From Cellulomonas sp. APG4 (GTDB lineage: Bacteria > Actinomycetota > Actinomycetes > Actinomycetales > Cellulomonadaceae), in the NCBI RefSeq assembly GCF_009996735.1, contig NZ_JAACYI010000025.1:1-51310 (forward strand): a DNA stretch of 51,310 nt, read 5' to 3'. The notes beneath the pieces are model-generated. The model searched no databases. It was not told the origin of the DNA and saw nothing but the letters and a program-made list of their open reading frames with translations. This document shows positions 26,151 through 34,352 of this stretch, one piece after another; position 1 is the stretch's first letter; each line of letters starts with the position of its first letter. Made by a program: the position numbers and the translations under genes.

Positions 26151-26375
26151 GTGCCGGACGACGCGCGCGCCACGGGACCCCGTGAGCCCGGGAAGCGGCC
26201 GCGACGCCGCCGCCGGGCGGTCGGTGGGACGGCGCCCACGGGCGAGGGTGCGGTCACGGACCCCGCGACGGGGGAGACGCGGTCGGCCGACGACGCCGAC
26301 GTGGGCTGGGGCGAACGCCCCGAGGGCCGGGACGACGACGAACGCTTCCTCCGGGACGTCCCGCCGCACTGGTGA
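26151..26375 (+). CDS. Small conserved actinobacterial protein
   Basis: A 74-residue protein: a basic Arg-rich N-terminal half, then an acidic tail with VGWGERPEGRDDDERF and the end RDVPPHW. Short proteins ending in such a W-G-E/D-R-F-L-PPHW pattern are common in actinobacteria, function unknown. The GTG start lies 4 bp after the preceding stop codon, so it is co-transcribed with the helicase-like gene and may work with it. Confidence 0.65.
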   Translation: MPDDARATGPREPGKRPRRRRRAVGGTAPTGEGAVTDPATGETRSADDADVGWGERPEGRDDDERFLRDVPPHW

Positions 26376-26402
26376 CGCGTCGCCGGCCGGGCGGCGCGCG
26401 GG

Positions 26403-26795
26403 TCAGACCTCGCGCCGCTGCGCGAGCAGGTCGCGGATCTCCTGGAGGAGGAGGATGTCCTCGCCCGGCTTCTCGGGCTCGGGCTCGACCCCGGCCTTGC
26501 GGCGCTCGGCGAGCTTGTTCATCGGCAGCACGATGAGGAAGTAGATCGCCGCCGCGACCATGAGGAACTTGAGGATCGCGTCGAGCACGAGGCCGACCGA
26601 GAAGACCGCCTCGTTGACCTCGAAGACCCCGACCCCGGTGAGGTCTGGCGAGCCGAAGAGCGCCGCGATCAGAGGGTTGATGAGACCCTCGACGAGCGCC
26701 GTCACGACGGTGCTGAACGCGGCGCCGATGACCACCGCGACCGCGAGGTCGACGACGTTGCCGCGCATGATGAAGTCCTTGAACCCGCTGAGCAT
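26403..26795 (-). CDS. mscL: Large-conductance mechanosensitive channel MscL
   Basis: A 130-residue MscL: amphipathic N-terminus MLSGFKDFIMRGNVVDLAVA, first helix VVIGAAFSTVVTALVEGLI, a short periplasmic loop, second helix FLMVAAAIYFLIVL, and a charged cytoplasmic helix ending LLLQEIRDLLAQRREV. The channel opens under membrane tension to release solutes on hypo-osmotic shock. The ATG at 26795 is the family start and follows AAGGGGAC; the frame extends upstream but without homology. It lies 41 bp downstream of the SAF-domain gene, same direction. Confidence 0.96.
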   Translation of the reverse strand: MLSGFKDFIMRGNVVDLAVAVVIGAAFSTVVTALVEGLINPLIAALFGSPDLTGVGVFEVNEAVFSVGLVLDAILKFLMVAAAIYFLIVLPMNKLAERRKAGVEPEPEKPGEDILLLQEIRDLLAQRREV

Positions 26796-26836
26796 GACCG
26801 TCCCCTTCGCTCGTGCCGGCGGCTCCGGCCCCTCGA

Positions 26837-27484
26837 TCATGGCACCAGCACGGCGCCCAGGGGAGCCTGTCCGGCGCCTGCCGCGAGGCGCCGGCCGGCC
26901 TCGGGCTCGACCGCCACGGTGATCTGGGGGGCGGACGTGCCGGTGGAGGTGGCGAACGTCCCGGCGAGGGCTGCGTCCTCGGACTCGCGCACGTCCACGA
27001 CGAGGGCGCGCTCGGCGAGCACCTCGGTCCGCGGCCCTGCCTCGTCCGTCACCGTCGTGACCACGTCCACACGGTCCCCCGGGCGCAGCACCGCGCCCAG
27101 CCCGGCGTCACCGAGCGGGAGGGGCAGCAGCACCGTCCCGGGCGGTGGGTCGAGGTCGAACCGGGCGCCCGCGAGGAGGTCGTCGACCACCGGCAGCCCG
27201 GAGGGCGCGTCGACCACGAGCGTCCGGCCGAGCAGCTCGTCGACCGTGCGCGCCGCGCCCTCCGGGGCGGGGGCGAGATCGACCGTGCGCAGGTCCGCCT
27301 GCGTGAGCGGGCTGCCGGCCCGCACGGACCTCGCGGTCACCACCACGGCCGACGTCGACGGCGGCGCGGGCACGGCGACCTGGACGCCGATGAGCACGAG
27401 CAGGGCGAGGGCGACGGCGCGCAGCGCGTGCCGCACGCGCCAGGCGGCGATGCGCAGCGTCAGCAGGAGCGGGGCCGTGGGCAT
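26837..27484 (-). CDS. SAF-domain protein (CpaB/RcpC-like)
   Basis: A 215-residue protein with one N-terminal membrane helix (about 21-40) and an extracytoplasmic SAF domain beginning VVVTARSVRAGSPLTQADLRTVDL, followed by a CpaB-like beta region (LPLPLGDAGLGAVLRPGDRVDVVTTV). CpaB/RcpC proteins help assemble Flp/Tad pili, but no other pilus gene is present, and single SAF proteins next to mscL and fmdB recur in actinobacteria. Role in the envelope unknown. Start fixed by a leaderless -10 box. Confidence 0.82.
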   Translation of the reverse strand: MPTAPLLLTLRIAAWRVRHALRAVALALLVLIGVQVAVPAPPSTSAVVVTARSVRAGSPLTQADLRTVDLAPAPEGAARTVDELLGRTLVVDAPSGLPVVDDLLAGARFDLDPPPGTVLLPLPLGDAGLGAVLRPGDRVDVVTTVTDEAGPRTEVLAERALVVDVRESEDAALAGTFATSTGTSAPQITVAVEPEAGRRLAAGAGQAPLGAVLVP

Positions 27485-27490
27485 GGCGCG

Positions 27491-27496
27491 ACGCTA
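27491..27496 (-). promoter_or_regulatory. leaderless -10 TAGCGT of SAF gene
   Basis: On the minus strand TAGCGT ends 6 nt before the ATG at 27484. Confidence 0.6.
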
Positions 27497-27529
27497 GGCC
27501 GCGATGCCGTGGACCTCGCACGAGGACCG

Positions 27530-27551
27530 CCGCGCCTGTGGAGAGGCGCGG
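27530..27551 (-). terminator. 8-bp hairpin after FmdB/Ruc gene
   Basis: CCGCGCCT-GTGGAG-AGGCGCGG lies 37 nt past the stop of the minus-strand zinc-ribbon gene and before the SAF promoter, separating the two transcription units. Confidence 0.55.
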
Positions 27552-27587
27552 TGCGGCGGCCCTGGGGAGGTGGTGAGGTGCCGCGTG

Positions 27588-27959
27588 TCAGGACGCGGCG
27601 GCGCTCGGCGTGCTCGTGCTCGACCCGCTCGAGGAGCCCGTCGAGCCGGAGGTCGACGCGCTTCCCGTGTTGGTGGAGCCGGTCGACGCCGAGGACGTGC
27701 TGCTCGAGCCGTCCTTGCTGCTCGAGCTGTCCTTGCTGCTCGAACCGCCCGAGCCACTCGAGGACGAGCCGCCCTTGCGGTCGGCGCGCGAGTCGGTGCG
27801 GTAGAAGCCCGAGCCCTTGAAGACGACGCCCACGCTCGAGAAGAGCTTGCGCAGGTGACCCGAGCACTCGGGGCACGTGGTGAGGGCGTCGTCGGAGAAG
27901 GACTGCTGCACGTCGAAGCGGTGGTCGCACACGGTGCAGGCGTACGCGTACGTGGGCAC
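27588..27959 (-). CDS. FmdB-type zinc-ribbon protein, Ruc-like redox chaperone
   Basis: A 123-residue protein. Residues 1-45 form an FmdB zinc ribbon with two pairs of cysteines (CTVC and CPEC) in MPTYAYACTVCDHRF...TCPECSGHLRKLFSS. Residues 55-123 are an almost pure Ser/Gly/Thr disordered tail. M. tuberculosis Ruc (Rv0991c) has this layout, is an oxidation-activated chaperone under HrcA control, and sits beside the folate cyclo-ligase and galU genes as here. The GTG at 27959 has an excellent AGGAGGAACA. A CIRCE-like element lies in its promoter region, which supports heat-shock control. Confidence 0.85.
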   Translation of the reverse strand: MPTYAYACTVCDHRFDVQQSFSDDALTTCPECSGHLRKLFSSVGVVFKGSGFYRTDSRADRKGGSSSSGSGGSSSKDSSSSKDGSSSTSSASTGSTNTGSASTSGSTGSSSGSSTSTPSAAAS

Positions 27960-27996
27960 TGTTCCTCCTGGCGGTCGGGCGGACGCGACGTCCGGC

Positions 27997-28023
27997 TTGG
28001 CACTCGCGCGCCGCGAGTGCCAA
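27997..28023. promoter_or_regulatory. CIRCE-like HrcA operator
   Basis: TTGGCACTC, nine bases, GAGTGCCAA: a perfect inverted repeat with one symmetric change from the CIRCE consensus TTAGCACTC-N9-GAGTGCTAA. Read on the minus strand, a -10 TAGCAT (28023-28028) abuts it, so the site covers the predicted transcription start of the Ruc-like gene, where HrcA would block transcription. Confidence 0.88.
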
Positions 28024-28114
28024 TGCTACGCGCTGCGCCGCCACGGCTGCGACGGGGCCCGCCCCGGGACCGCGCGGGTGCCGCGGGACGGGCGGTGGCG
28101 GTCGCGGTGAGCCG

Positions 28115-28120
28115 TTAGTC
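28115..28120 (+). promoter_or_regulatory. leaderless -10 TAGTCT of acylase gene
   Basis: TAGTCT ends 8 nt before the GTG at 28129. Confidence 0.5.
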
Positions 28121-28128
28121 TCGGCCCC

Positions 28129-30714
28129 GTGCCCCGACGTCGTGCTCTCCGTGCCCTCCTGATCGGCGTCGCCGCGACCGTCGTGCTCGCCGTCGTCGCC
28201 ACGCTCGCGGTCGCGACGACCGTCGTGCGCCGCCCGCTGCCCGACCACGCGGGCACGCGCACGCTGTCGGGTCTCGAGGCCGACGTGACGGTTCTGCGGG
28301 ACGCCCGGGGGGTGCCCACCGTCTACGCGGACACGGCGACGGACCTCTTCCGCGCGCAGGGCTACGTGCACGCGCAGGACAGGTTCTTCGAGATGGACTA
28401 CCGCCGGCACGTGACCGCGGGCCGGCTCGCCGAGCTGGTCGGTGCGAGCGCCGAGGCGATCGCGGCCGACAAGGTGATCCGCACCTTCGGCTGGCGGCGC
28501 GTGGCCGAGCAGGAGGTCGAGCTGCTCGACGCCTCGACCCGCTCGTACCTCGAGGCCTACGCCGACGGCGTCAACGCCTACCTCGACCGTCACTCGACGG
28601 ACGCCCTGGGGGTCGAGTACACCGTGCTCGGCCTGCAGGTCGAGGTCGACAGCCCCGAGCCCTGGGACGTCGTGGACTCGCTCGCGTGGCTCAAGGCGAT
28701 GGCGTGGGACCTGCGGGGCAACTACGACGACGAGCTCGCCCGCGCCCTGAGCTACGGCACGGTGCGCGACGTCGCGCGCGTGAACGAGCTCTTCCCGCGG
28801 TACCCGCAGGAGGTCAACGCCCCGATCCTGAGCGAGGTCGAGCCGACGTCGGCCGCGGTGGATGACGCGGCCGCGCGCGAGGGTCTGCAGCTGAGCGCCG
28901 AGCTGACGCGGGCGCTCGCGGCGACCGAGCGCGCGATGGCGGCGGTGCCGCACCTCGTCGCCGAGGGCGACGGCACGGGCTCCAACTCGTGGGTGGTCGC
29001 GGGCGAGCACACCGCCTCGGGCGCCCCGATCCTCGCGAACGACCCGCACCTCGGCCTGTCGGCCCCCGGCATCTGGTCCCAGATGGGTCTCCAGTGCCGC
29101 GAGGTGGGGCCCGAGTGCCCCTTCTCCGTCTCGGGCTTCACGTTCTCGGGCTTCCCCGGCGTGATCATCGGGCACAACGCCGAGCTCGCCTGGGGCCTGA
29201 CCAACCTGGGTGCCGACGTCACCGACTTCTTCCTCGAGCGCGTCGACGACGAGGCCGCGACGTACGAGCGCGAGGGCGAGGAGGTGCCCCTCGAGGTCCG
29301 CACCGAGCGGATCGAGGTCAACGGAAGCGACCCGATCGAGCTCGAGGTTCGCTCGACGGTCCACGGCCCGCTCGTCTCGGACGCCCTGGGCGTCGCACGC
29401 GTCACCGGGTCGCCGCTGCCCGAGGGGCCGCGGCGCTCGATGGAGGTCGCCCTCTCCTGGACCGCCCTCGAGCCGGGCCGCACGGCCGACGCGGTGTTCG
29501 CGCTCAACCTCGCCTCGACGGCGCAGGACGTGGCCGCGGCCGCGGCCCTGTTCGCGGTGCCGTCGCAGAACATCGTGTTCGCCACGACGGGTGGTCAGAT
29601 CGGCTACCAGGCCCCCGGGCTGATCCCCGTCCGGGCGCGAGTCACCGACGGCCCCGTGCCGTCGGACGGGACCTGGCCACGGCCGGGGTGGGACGCGCGG
29701 TACGACTGGCAGGGCTACGTCGACGCCGCGGACATGCCGGCCGCGGTCGACCCCGCCGTGGGCTACGTCGTCGCGGCCAACCAGGCCGTGACCGCCGCCG
29801 GCACCGGACCGTTCCTGACGGCGGACTGGGACTACGGCTTCCGTTCCCAGCGCATCCGGGACCTGCTCGACGAGGCGATCGCCGCGGGGACGCCGATCGA
29901 CGTCGCGATGACCGGGGAGCTGCAGAACGACGCGTGGAGCCCGTACGCCGCGGCCCTGGTGCCGGCATTGCTCGAGGCGCCCGTGACCGACGACTTCACG
30001 CGCGAGGGCGTGGACCTGCTGCGCGGGTGGGACGGCGTGCAGACCACGGACTCAGCCGCCGCGGCCTACTTCGCGGCCGTGTGGTCCACGCTGCTCGAGC
30101 TGACGTTCTGGGACGACCTGCCCCAGGAGCAGTGGCCCAGCGGCGACAGCCGGTGGCTCGCCGTCGTCATGGACCTGCTCGAGGACCCGAGCAGCGCGTG
30201 GTGGGACGACCGCACCACCGTCAACGTCGTCGAGACCCGTGACGAGATCCTCGCTCGCTCGCTCGAGAGCGCGCGCCTCGAGCTCACGCGCAAGCTCGGC
30301 AAGGACGCGACCGAGTGGCAGTGGGGGCGGCTCCACACCGCCGCGCCTGAGCACCCGGTGCTCGGTGGTGAGGGTGTGCCGGCGCCCGTGCGGCAGCTCA
30401 TGAACCCGCGTCCGCTCCCGGTCCCGGGCGGTTCCTCGATCGTCAACGCCATGTCGTGGGATGCCGCGTCGGGCGACTTTACCGTGACCGCCGGACCCTC
30501 GATGCGGATGGTCGTGGACCTCGCGGACCTCGACGCGTCCACCTGGGTGAACCTGACCGGCACGTCCGGCCACCCGGGGAGCGTCCACTACACCGACCAG
30601 TTCTCGGCGTGGGCGCACGGGGAGTCCTACGCGTGGCCGTTCAGCGAGCCGGCCGTGCGCGAGGCCTCCGTGCGCGAGCTCACGCTCCGGCCGGACGGCG
30701 CGAACGTCCCCTAG
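28129..30714 (+). CDS. Penicillin acylase family hydrolase (Ntn fold)
   Basis: An 861-residue precursor with an N-terminal membrane anchor or signal (about 8-35). The alpha subunit begins VTVLRDARGVPTVYADT; the self-cleavage site is at G-S in GTGSNSWVV, making S285 the N-terminal nucleophile of the beta subunit. Downstream motifs NDPHL, GFPGVIIGHN and VVAANQA are family-typical. The enzymes hydrolyse amide bonds of beta-lactams or acyl-homoserine lactones outside the membrane. It is inserted between the Ruc-like gene and folate cyclo-ligase, two genes that are neighbours in M. tuberculosis. Real substrate unknown. Confidence 0.92.
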   Translation: MPRRRALRALLIGVAATVVLAVVATLAVATTVVRRPLPDHAGTRTLSGLEADVTVLRDARGVPTVYADTATDLFRAQGYVHAQDRFFEMDYRRHVTAGRLAELVGASAEAIAADKVIRTFGWRRVAEQEVELLDASTRSYLEAYADGVNAYLDRHSTDALGVEYTVLGLQVEVDSPEPWDVVDSLAWLKAMAWDLRGNYDDELARALSYGTVRDVARVNELFPRYPQEVNAPILSEVEPTSAAVDDAAAREGLQLSAELTRALAATERAMAAVPHLVAEGDGTGSNSWVVAGEHTASGAPILANDPHLGLSAPGIWSQMGLQCREVGPECPFSVSGFTFSGFPGVIIGHNAELAWGLTNLGADVTDFFLERVDDEAATYEREGEEVPLEVRTERIEVNGSDPIELEVRSTVHGPLVSDALGVARVTGSPLPEGPRRSMEVALSWTALEPGRTADAVFALNLASTAQDVAAAAALFAVPSQNIVFATTGGQIGYQAPGLIPVRARVTDGPVPSDGTWPRPGWDARYDWQGYVDAADMPAAVDPAVGYVVAANQAVTAAGTGPFLTADWDYGFRSQRIRDLLDEAIAAGTPIDVAMTGELQNDAWSPYAAALVPALLEAPVTDDFTREGVDLLRGWDGVQTTDSAAAAYFAAVWSTLLELTFWDDLPQEQWPSGDSRWLAVVMDLLEDPSSAWWDDRTTVNVVETRDEILARSLESARLELTRKLGKDATEWQWGRLHTAAPEHPVLGGEGVPAPVRQLMNPRPLPVPGGSSIVNAMSWDAASGDFTVTAGPSMRMVVDLADLDASTWVNLTGTSGHPGSVHYTDQFSAWAHGESYAWPFSEPAVREASVRELTLRPDGANVP

Positions 30715-30727
30715 GTCGCCCGCGCGG

Positions 30728-31366
30728 TCAGTCGCCCACGCGCTGCACGCCGCCCGGGGTCGCAACGAAGCCGACGCGCTGGTCGTGCTCCTGCTGCGGC
30801 AGCGGTCGCACCTGCGCGTCGTAGAGCTCCTCGAGGAAGACCATGGCGACCACGACGGCGTCGGGGTGGGCGTGGGCGAGCACGCGGTCGTACCAGCCGC
30901 CGCCCTGGCCCAGCCGTGCCCCCGACGTGTCGACCGCGAGCGCGGGCACGATGATCGCCTGGGCCTCGCCGAGCGCCTCGGCCCCCAGCGTGGGCCCGGG
31001 TGGCTCGGGCGGACGGCCCGGGGCGCGCACCTCGAGCTGCTCGGTCGAGGTGTACCAGGCCCAGTCGCGCTGCAGCCCCGCGCCGAGCACGGGCAGCAGC
31101 ACCCGGGTGCCGCGCCGCGCGAGCCGCTCGATCAGCGGCACCGTGTCCGGCTCGCTCGGGCGCGAGACGTAGGCGGCCACGACGGCGGACTGCCGCACGG
31201 CGGGGAGGTCGCCGATCACCTGGGCGAAGCCGAGCGCCGCCTCGGAGCGGGCCCGCGCCGAGCGACGGTCGCGCGCCGAGCGCACGGCCCGGCGCAGCTC
31301 GTCCTTCGCGTCGAGCACGTCGAGCGCCTCGATGCGTTCCGGATAGGGCTGCGCAGGGACGCTCAT
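30728..31366 (-). CDS. 5-formyltetrahydrofolate cyclo-ligase
   Basis: A 212-residue enzyme that converts 5-formyl-THF to 5,10-methenyl-THF using ATP. It shows the basic N-terminal AKDELRRAVRSARDRRS, the substrate-region VPALAVDTSGARLGQGGGWYDR with the G-rich YDR signature, and the C-terminal HDQRVGFVATP. The ATG at 31366 is the family-consistent start. It is convergent with the acylase gene (13-bp gap) and divergent from galU, the same arrangement as Rv0992c-Rv0993. Confidence 0.93.
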   Translation of the reverse strand: MSVPAQPYPERIEALDVLDAKDELRRAVRSARDRRSARARSEAALGFAQVIGDLPAVRQSAVVAAYVSRPSEPDTVPLIERLARRGTRVLLPVLGAGLQRDWAWYTSTEQLEVRAPGRPPEPPGPTLGAEALGEAQAIIVPALAVDTSGARLGQGGGWYDRVLAHAHPDAVVVAMVFLEELYDAQVRPLPQQEHDQRVGFVATPGGVQRVGD

Positions 31367-31494
31367 GGTCACATCATGGCAAAGAAAGTCTCTCGCGGGT
31401 CCCGTGCGCCGCGCGCCTCGCCGGGCCTTCACCCGGTCTGCGCACGTTCACGCGACCGTCACACGCTGCGGGAGCACATGTGACCGGGGGTGGC

Positions 31495-31500
31495 TAGCCT
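31495..31500 (+). promoter_or_regulatory. leaderless -10 TAGCCT of galU
   Basis: TAGCCT ends 6 nt before the galU ATG at 31507; no ribosome-binding site is present. Confidence 0.65.
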
Positions 31501-31506
31501 CGGGCC

Positions 31507-32415
31507 ATGACGATCCGCAAAGCAGTCATCCCTGCCGCCGGTCTCGGCACCCGGTTCCTGCCCGCCACCAAGTCGACGCCCAAGGAGATGCTCCCGGTCG
31601 TCGACAAGCCGGCGATCCAGTACGTGGTGGAGGAGGCCGTGCGCGCGGGCCTCGACGACGTCCTCATGATCACGGGTCGTTCCAAGCGCACGCTCGCCGA
31701 CCACTTCGACGCGGTCCCCGAGCTCGAGAGCGCGCTCGAGGCCAAGGGCGACACCGAGCGCCTCGACCGCGTGCGCGAGTCGACCGCGCTCGCCGACGTG
31801 CACTTCGTGCGTCAGGGCGAGCCGAAGGGGCTGGGTCACGCGGTGCTGTGCGCGCGGCGGCACGTGGGCGACGAGCCCTTCGCGGTGCTCCTGGGGGACG
31901 ACCTGATCGACGAGCGCGACGAGCTGCTGACGCAGATGCTCGAGGTCCAGCGTGCGACCGGCGGCTCGGTCGTGGCCCTGCTCGAGGTCGACCCCGAGCA
32001 GGTCCACCTCTACGGCTGCGCCGCAGTCCAGCCCGCCGACGGCGTCGCGGGCACGGGCGAGGCCGACGTCGTGCGGATCACCGGCCTGGTCGAGAAGCCC
32101 GACCCTGCGGACGCCCCGTCGAACCTCGCCATCATCGGGCGCTACGTGCTCCATCCGGCCGTCTTCGACGTGCTCGAGGAGACCCCGCCCGGCCGCGGCG
32201 GCGAGATCCAGCTGACCGACGCGCTCGCGACGCTCGCCGGGACGCCGGCCGAGCAGGGCGGCGGGGTCTACGGCGTGGTCTTCCGCGGGCGGCGGTACGA
32301 CACGGGGGACCGCCTCGACTACCTCAAGGCCGTCGTGCGGATCGCCGTCGACCGGCCCGATCTCGGCCCGGACCTGCGCGCCTGGCTCACGGAGTACGTG
32401 CCCACGCTGCGATGA
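31507..32415 (+). CDS. galU: UTP-glucose-1-phosphate uridylyltransferase GalU
   Basis: A 302-residue nucleotidyltransferase making UDP-glucose for cell-wall and storage glycans. The N-terminus KAVIPAAGLGTRFLPATKST carries the nucleotide-binding GxGxRxxP...K signature, with KEMLPVVDKPAIQYVVEEA following; the sugar-binding VEKP segment is near residue 200. It heads a run galU-moeA-GNAT with short gaps. Glucose-1-phosphate from the upstream phosphorylase pathway could feed it, but this is metabolic inference only. Confidence 0.97.
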   Translation: MTIRKAVIPAAGLGTRFLPATKSTPKEMLPVVDKPAIQYVVEEAVRAGLDDVLMITGRSKRTLADHFDAVPELESALEAKGDTERLDRVRESTALADVHFVRQGEPKGLGHAVLCARRHVGDEPFAVLLGDDLIDERDELLTQMLEVQRATGGSVVALLEVDPEQVHLYGCAAVQPADGVAGTGEADVVRITGLVEKPDPADAPSNLAIIGRYVLHPAVFDVLEETPPGRGGEIQLTDALATLAGTPAEQGGGVYGVVFRGRRYDTGDRLDYLKAVVRIAVDRPDLGPDLRAWLTEYVPTLR

Positions 32416-32425
32416 TGTCCCGGCC

Positions 32426-33640
32426 ATGAGAGCCGTCCACGACCACCTCGCCGCCGTCCTCGCGGCCGCACGCCCCGTCCAGCCACTCGACGTCGTGCTC
32501 GCGGACGCGCCCGGCTGCATCCTGGCCGAGGAGGTCGTGGCCCCCGCGGACCTGCCGTCGCGCGCCGTCGCAGCCTGTGACGGCTTCGCGGTGCGTGCCC
32601 AGGACGTCGGCCTGCCCGGTCCCGGTGAGCCGCCCGAGCTCGTGCTGCCCGTGGTCGACGACGTCCCCGTGACGGCGGTCGAGCCCCTCCAGCTCGTCCC
32701 GGGGTCGGCGGCGCTCGTCGCCTCGGGCGCTCCGCTGCCGGCGGGTGCGGACGCGGTCGTCCCGCTCGAGCGCACGGACCGCGGCCGGGCGCGCGTGCGT
32801 CTGCGCGGTGGGGTCGAGCCAGGGACGCACGTGCGGCAGGTCGGGTCGGACGCCGCCGTCGGGCAGGTGGTCCTCGAACCGGGCACGCGGCTGTCCGCGC
32901 GCCACCTCGCGGTCGCCGCGGCCGTGGGGCGCAGCCGGCTGCGGGTGCACCCGACCCCGCGCGTGGTCGTCGTGACCGTGGGCGACGAGCTGCGCGAGGT
33001 CGGCAGGGCCGCAGGCGGCACGGTGGACGATGCCGACGGCCACGCCCTGGTCGCCGCCGTGCAGGACGCGGGCGCCACGGCGGTGCGGGTGGGGCCCGTG
33101 CCCGACGACCGCTCGACGCTGCGCGAGGCCCTCGAGGACCAGCTCGTCCGCGCCGACCTGCTGGTCGTGACCGGCGGGCTGAGCGAGGGGCCGTGGGACA
33201 CGGTCACCGACGTCCTCGCACCGCTCGGCACGGTCCGGTTCGACCACGTCGCGATGACCCCGGGGCGGCGGCAGGGCTTCGGGACGGTCGAGGGGGTGCC
33301 GGTGCTCGCGCTGCCCGGGCTCCCGGCGGCCGCGCTCGTCGCGTTCGAGGTGTTCGTGCGGCCCGCGCTGCGGACCATGGCCGGCCACCAGGACCTGTTC
33401 CGCCCGTCGGTGCGGGCGGCGTCGACGCGTCCCTGGGCGTCACCGGCGGGGCTGCGGCAGTTCGTGCCCGCGACCGTCGTCGGCTCGCCGACGGACGGCT
33501 ACGTGCTGACCCCCGTGGGCGATCCGGCCACGGTGTCGCTGAGCGACCTCGCGCGCGCCAACGCGCTCGCCGTCGTCGGTGAGGACACGGCCACGGTGCG
33601 CGCGGGCGACACGCTCGCGTGCCTGCTGCTGGAGGGCTGA
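32426..33640 (+). CDS. moeA: MoeA/gephyrin-like protein, probable Glp
   Basis: A 404-residue MoeA-fold protein: N-terminal domains I-II with DGFAVRAQDVG, the MPT-binding domain with VVVTVGDELRE and TGGLSEGPWD, and C-terminal domain IV. Active MoeA proteins have a KPGKP stretch; here it reads TPGRR, and PGNP reads PGLP, so the molybdenum-insertion site looks altered. In Corynebacterium the galU-linked MoeA paralogue Glp acts with FtsZ and the membrane protein GlpR in division. The galU-moeA-rimJ-membrane protein order is the same here. TGATGT ends 7 nt before the ATG and may act as its promoter. Confidence 0.85.
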   Translation: MRAVHDHLAAVLAAARPVQPLDVVLADAPGCILAEEVVAPADLPSRAVAACDGFAVRAQDVGLPGPGEPPELVLPVVDDVPVTAVEPLQLVPGSAALVASGAPLPAGADAVVPLERTDRGRARVRLRGGVEPGTHVRQVGSDAAVGQVVLEPGTRLSARHLAVAAAVGRSRLRVHPTPRVVVVTVGDELREVGRAAGGTVDDADGHALVAAVQDAGATAVRVGPVPDDRSTLREALEDQLVRADLLVVTGGLSEGPWDTVTDVLAPLGTVRFDHVAMTPGRRQGFGTVEGVPVLALPGLPAAALVAFEVFVRPALRTMAGHQDLFRPSVRAASTRPWASPAGLRQFVPATVVGSPTDGYVLTPVGDPATVSLSDLARANALAVVGEDTATVRAGDTLACLLLEG

Positions 33641-34242
33641 TGGCGCGGGGATGGCCGGTGGTGCTGCGCGAGGGTCCGGTGGTGCTGCGGCCGCTGCGGC
33701 GGCGTGATGCGCGCGTCTGGATCGAGACGCGCATCCGCAACGCCAACTGGCTCGACCGGTGGGAGGCGACGTCGCCCAGCCCGGATCCCGGGCCGGGGCC
33801 GAGCTTTGGCGAGTACGTCCGCACGGTCTCGCAGCAGGCCCGCGCGGGGACCACCTTGCCATTCGTGATCGAGTACGACGGCCTGCTGGTGGGCCAGCTC
33901 ACGGTCTCGGGCCTCACACGGGGGTCGATGTGCTCGGCGAGCCTCGGGTACTGGGTGAGCGAGCACGTCGCCGGCCGGGGGATCGTGCCGACGGCGGTCG
34001 CGATGGCCGTGGACCACTGCTTCGGCCCGGTCGGCCTGCACCGCGTGGAGATCAACATCCGGCCCGAGAACGCCGCGAGCCTGCGCGTGGTCGAGAAGCT
34101 GGGCCTGCGGGAGGAGGGACTCCGCGAGCGCTTCCTGCACATCCAGGGCGAGTGGCGTGACCACCGGTCGTTCGCCGTGACCGCCGAGGAGGTCCCCGAC
34201 GGCCTGCTCGCCCGCTGGCGCGAGCGCACCGCCACGGGCTGA
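33640..34242 (+). CDS. rimJ: RimJ/RimL-type GNAT acetyltransferase
   Basis: A 200-residue GNAT of the ribosomal-protein N-terminal acetyltransferase group. It has GPVVLRPLRRRDARVW at the N-terminus, the acetyl-CoA loop around SEHVAGRGIVPTAV, and the HRVEINIRPENAASLRVVEKLG segment typical of RimJ. The ATG overlaps the last base of the moeA stop codon and follows GGAGGG, so it is translationally coupled. Substrate is not known; the name reflects family and synteny with Rv0995. Confidence 0.87.
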   Translation: MARGWPVVLREGPVVLRPLRRRDARVWIETRIRNANWLDRWEATSPSPDPGPGPSFGEYVRTVSQQARAGTTLPFVIEYDGLLVGQLTVSGLTRGSMCSASLGYWVSEHVAGRGIVPTAVAMAVDHCFGPVGLHRVEINIRPENAASLRVVEKLGLREEGLRERFLHIQGEWRDHRSFAVTAEEVPDGLLARWRERTATG

Positions 34243-34340
34243 CCCTGCCCGGGGCGGTGGCGGCGACAGGCGAACCACACGCGTGTAGTTCGCCCGCCGA
34301 CACGCCGTGGGGCCTGCCCGACGGCGTCGTGCGGCTCACC

Positions 34341-34346
34341 TACCGT
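34341..34346 (+). promoter_or_regulatory. leaderless -10 TACCGT of 34353 gene
   Basis: TACCGT ends 6 nt before the GTG at 34353 and sets that start in a frame that otherwise opens at 34257. Confidence 0.6.
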
Positions 34347-34352
34347 CGTGGC

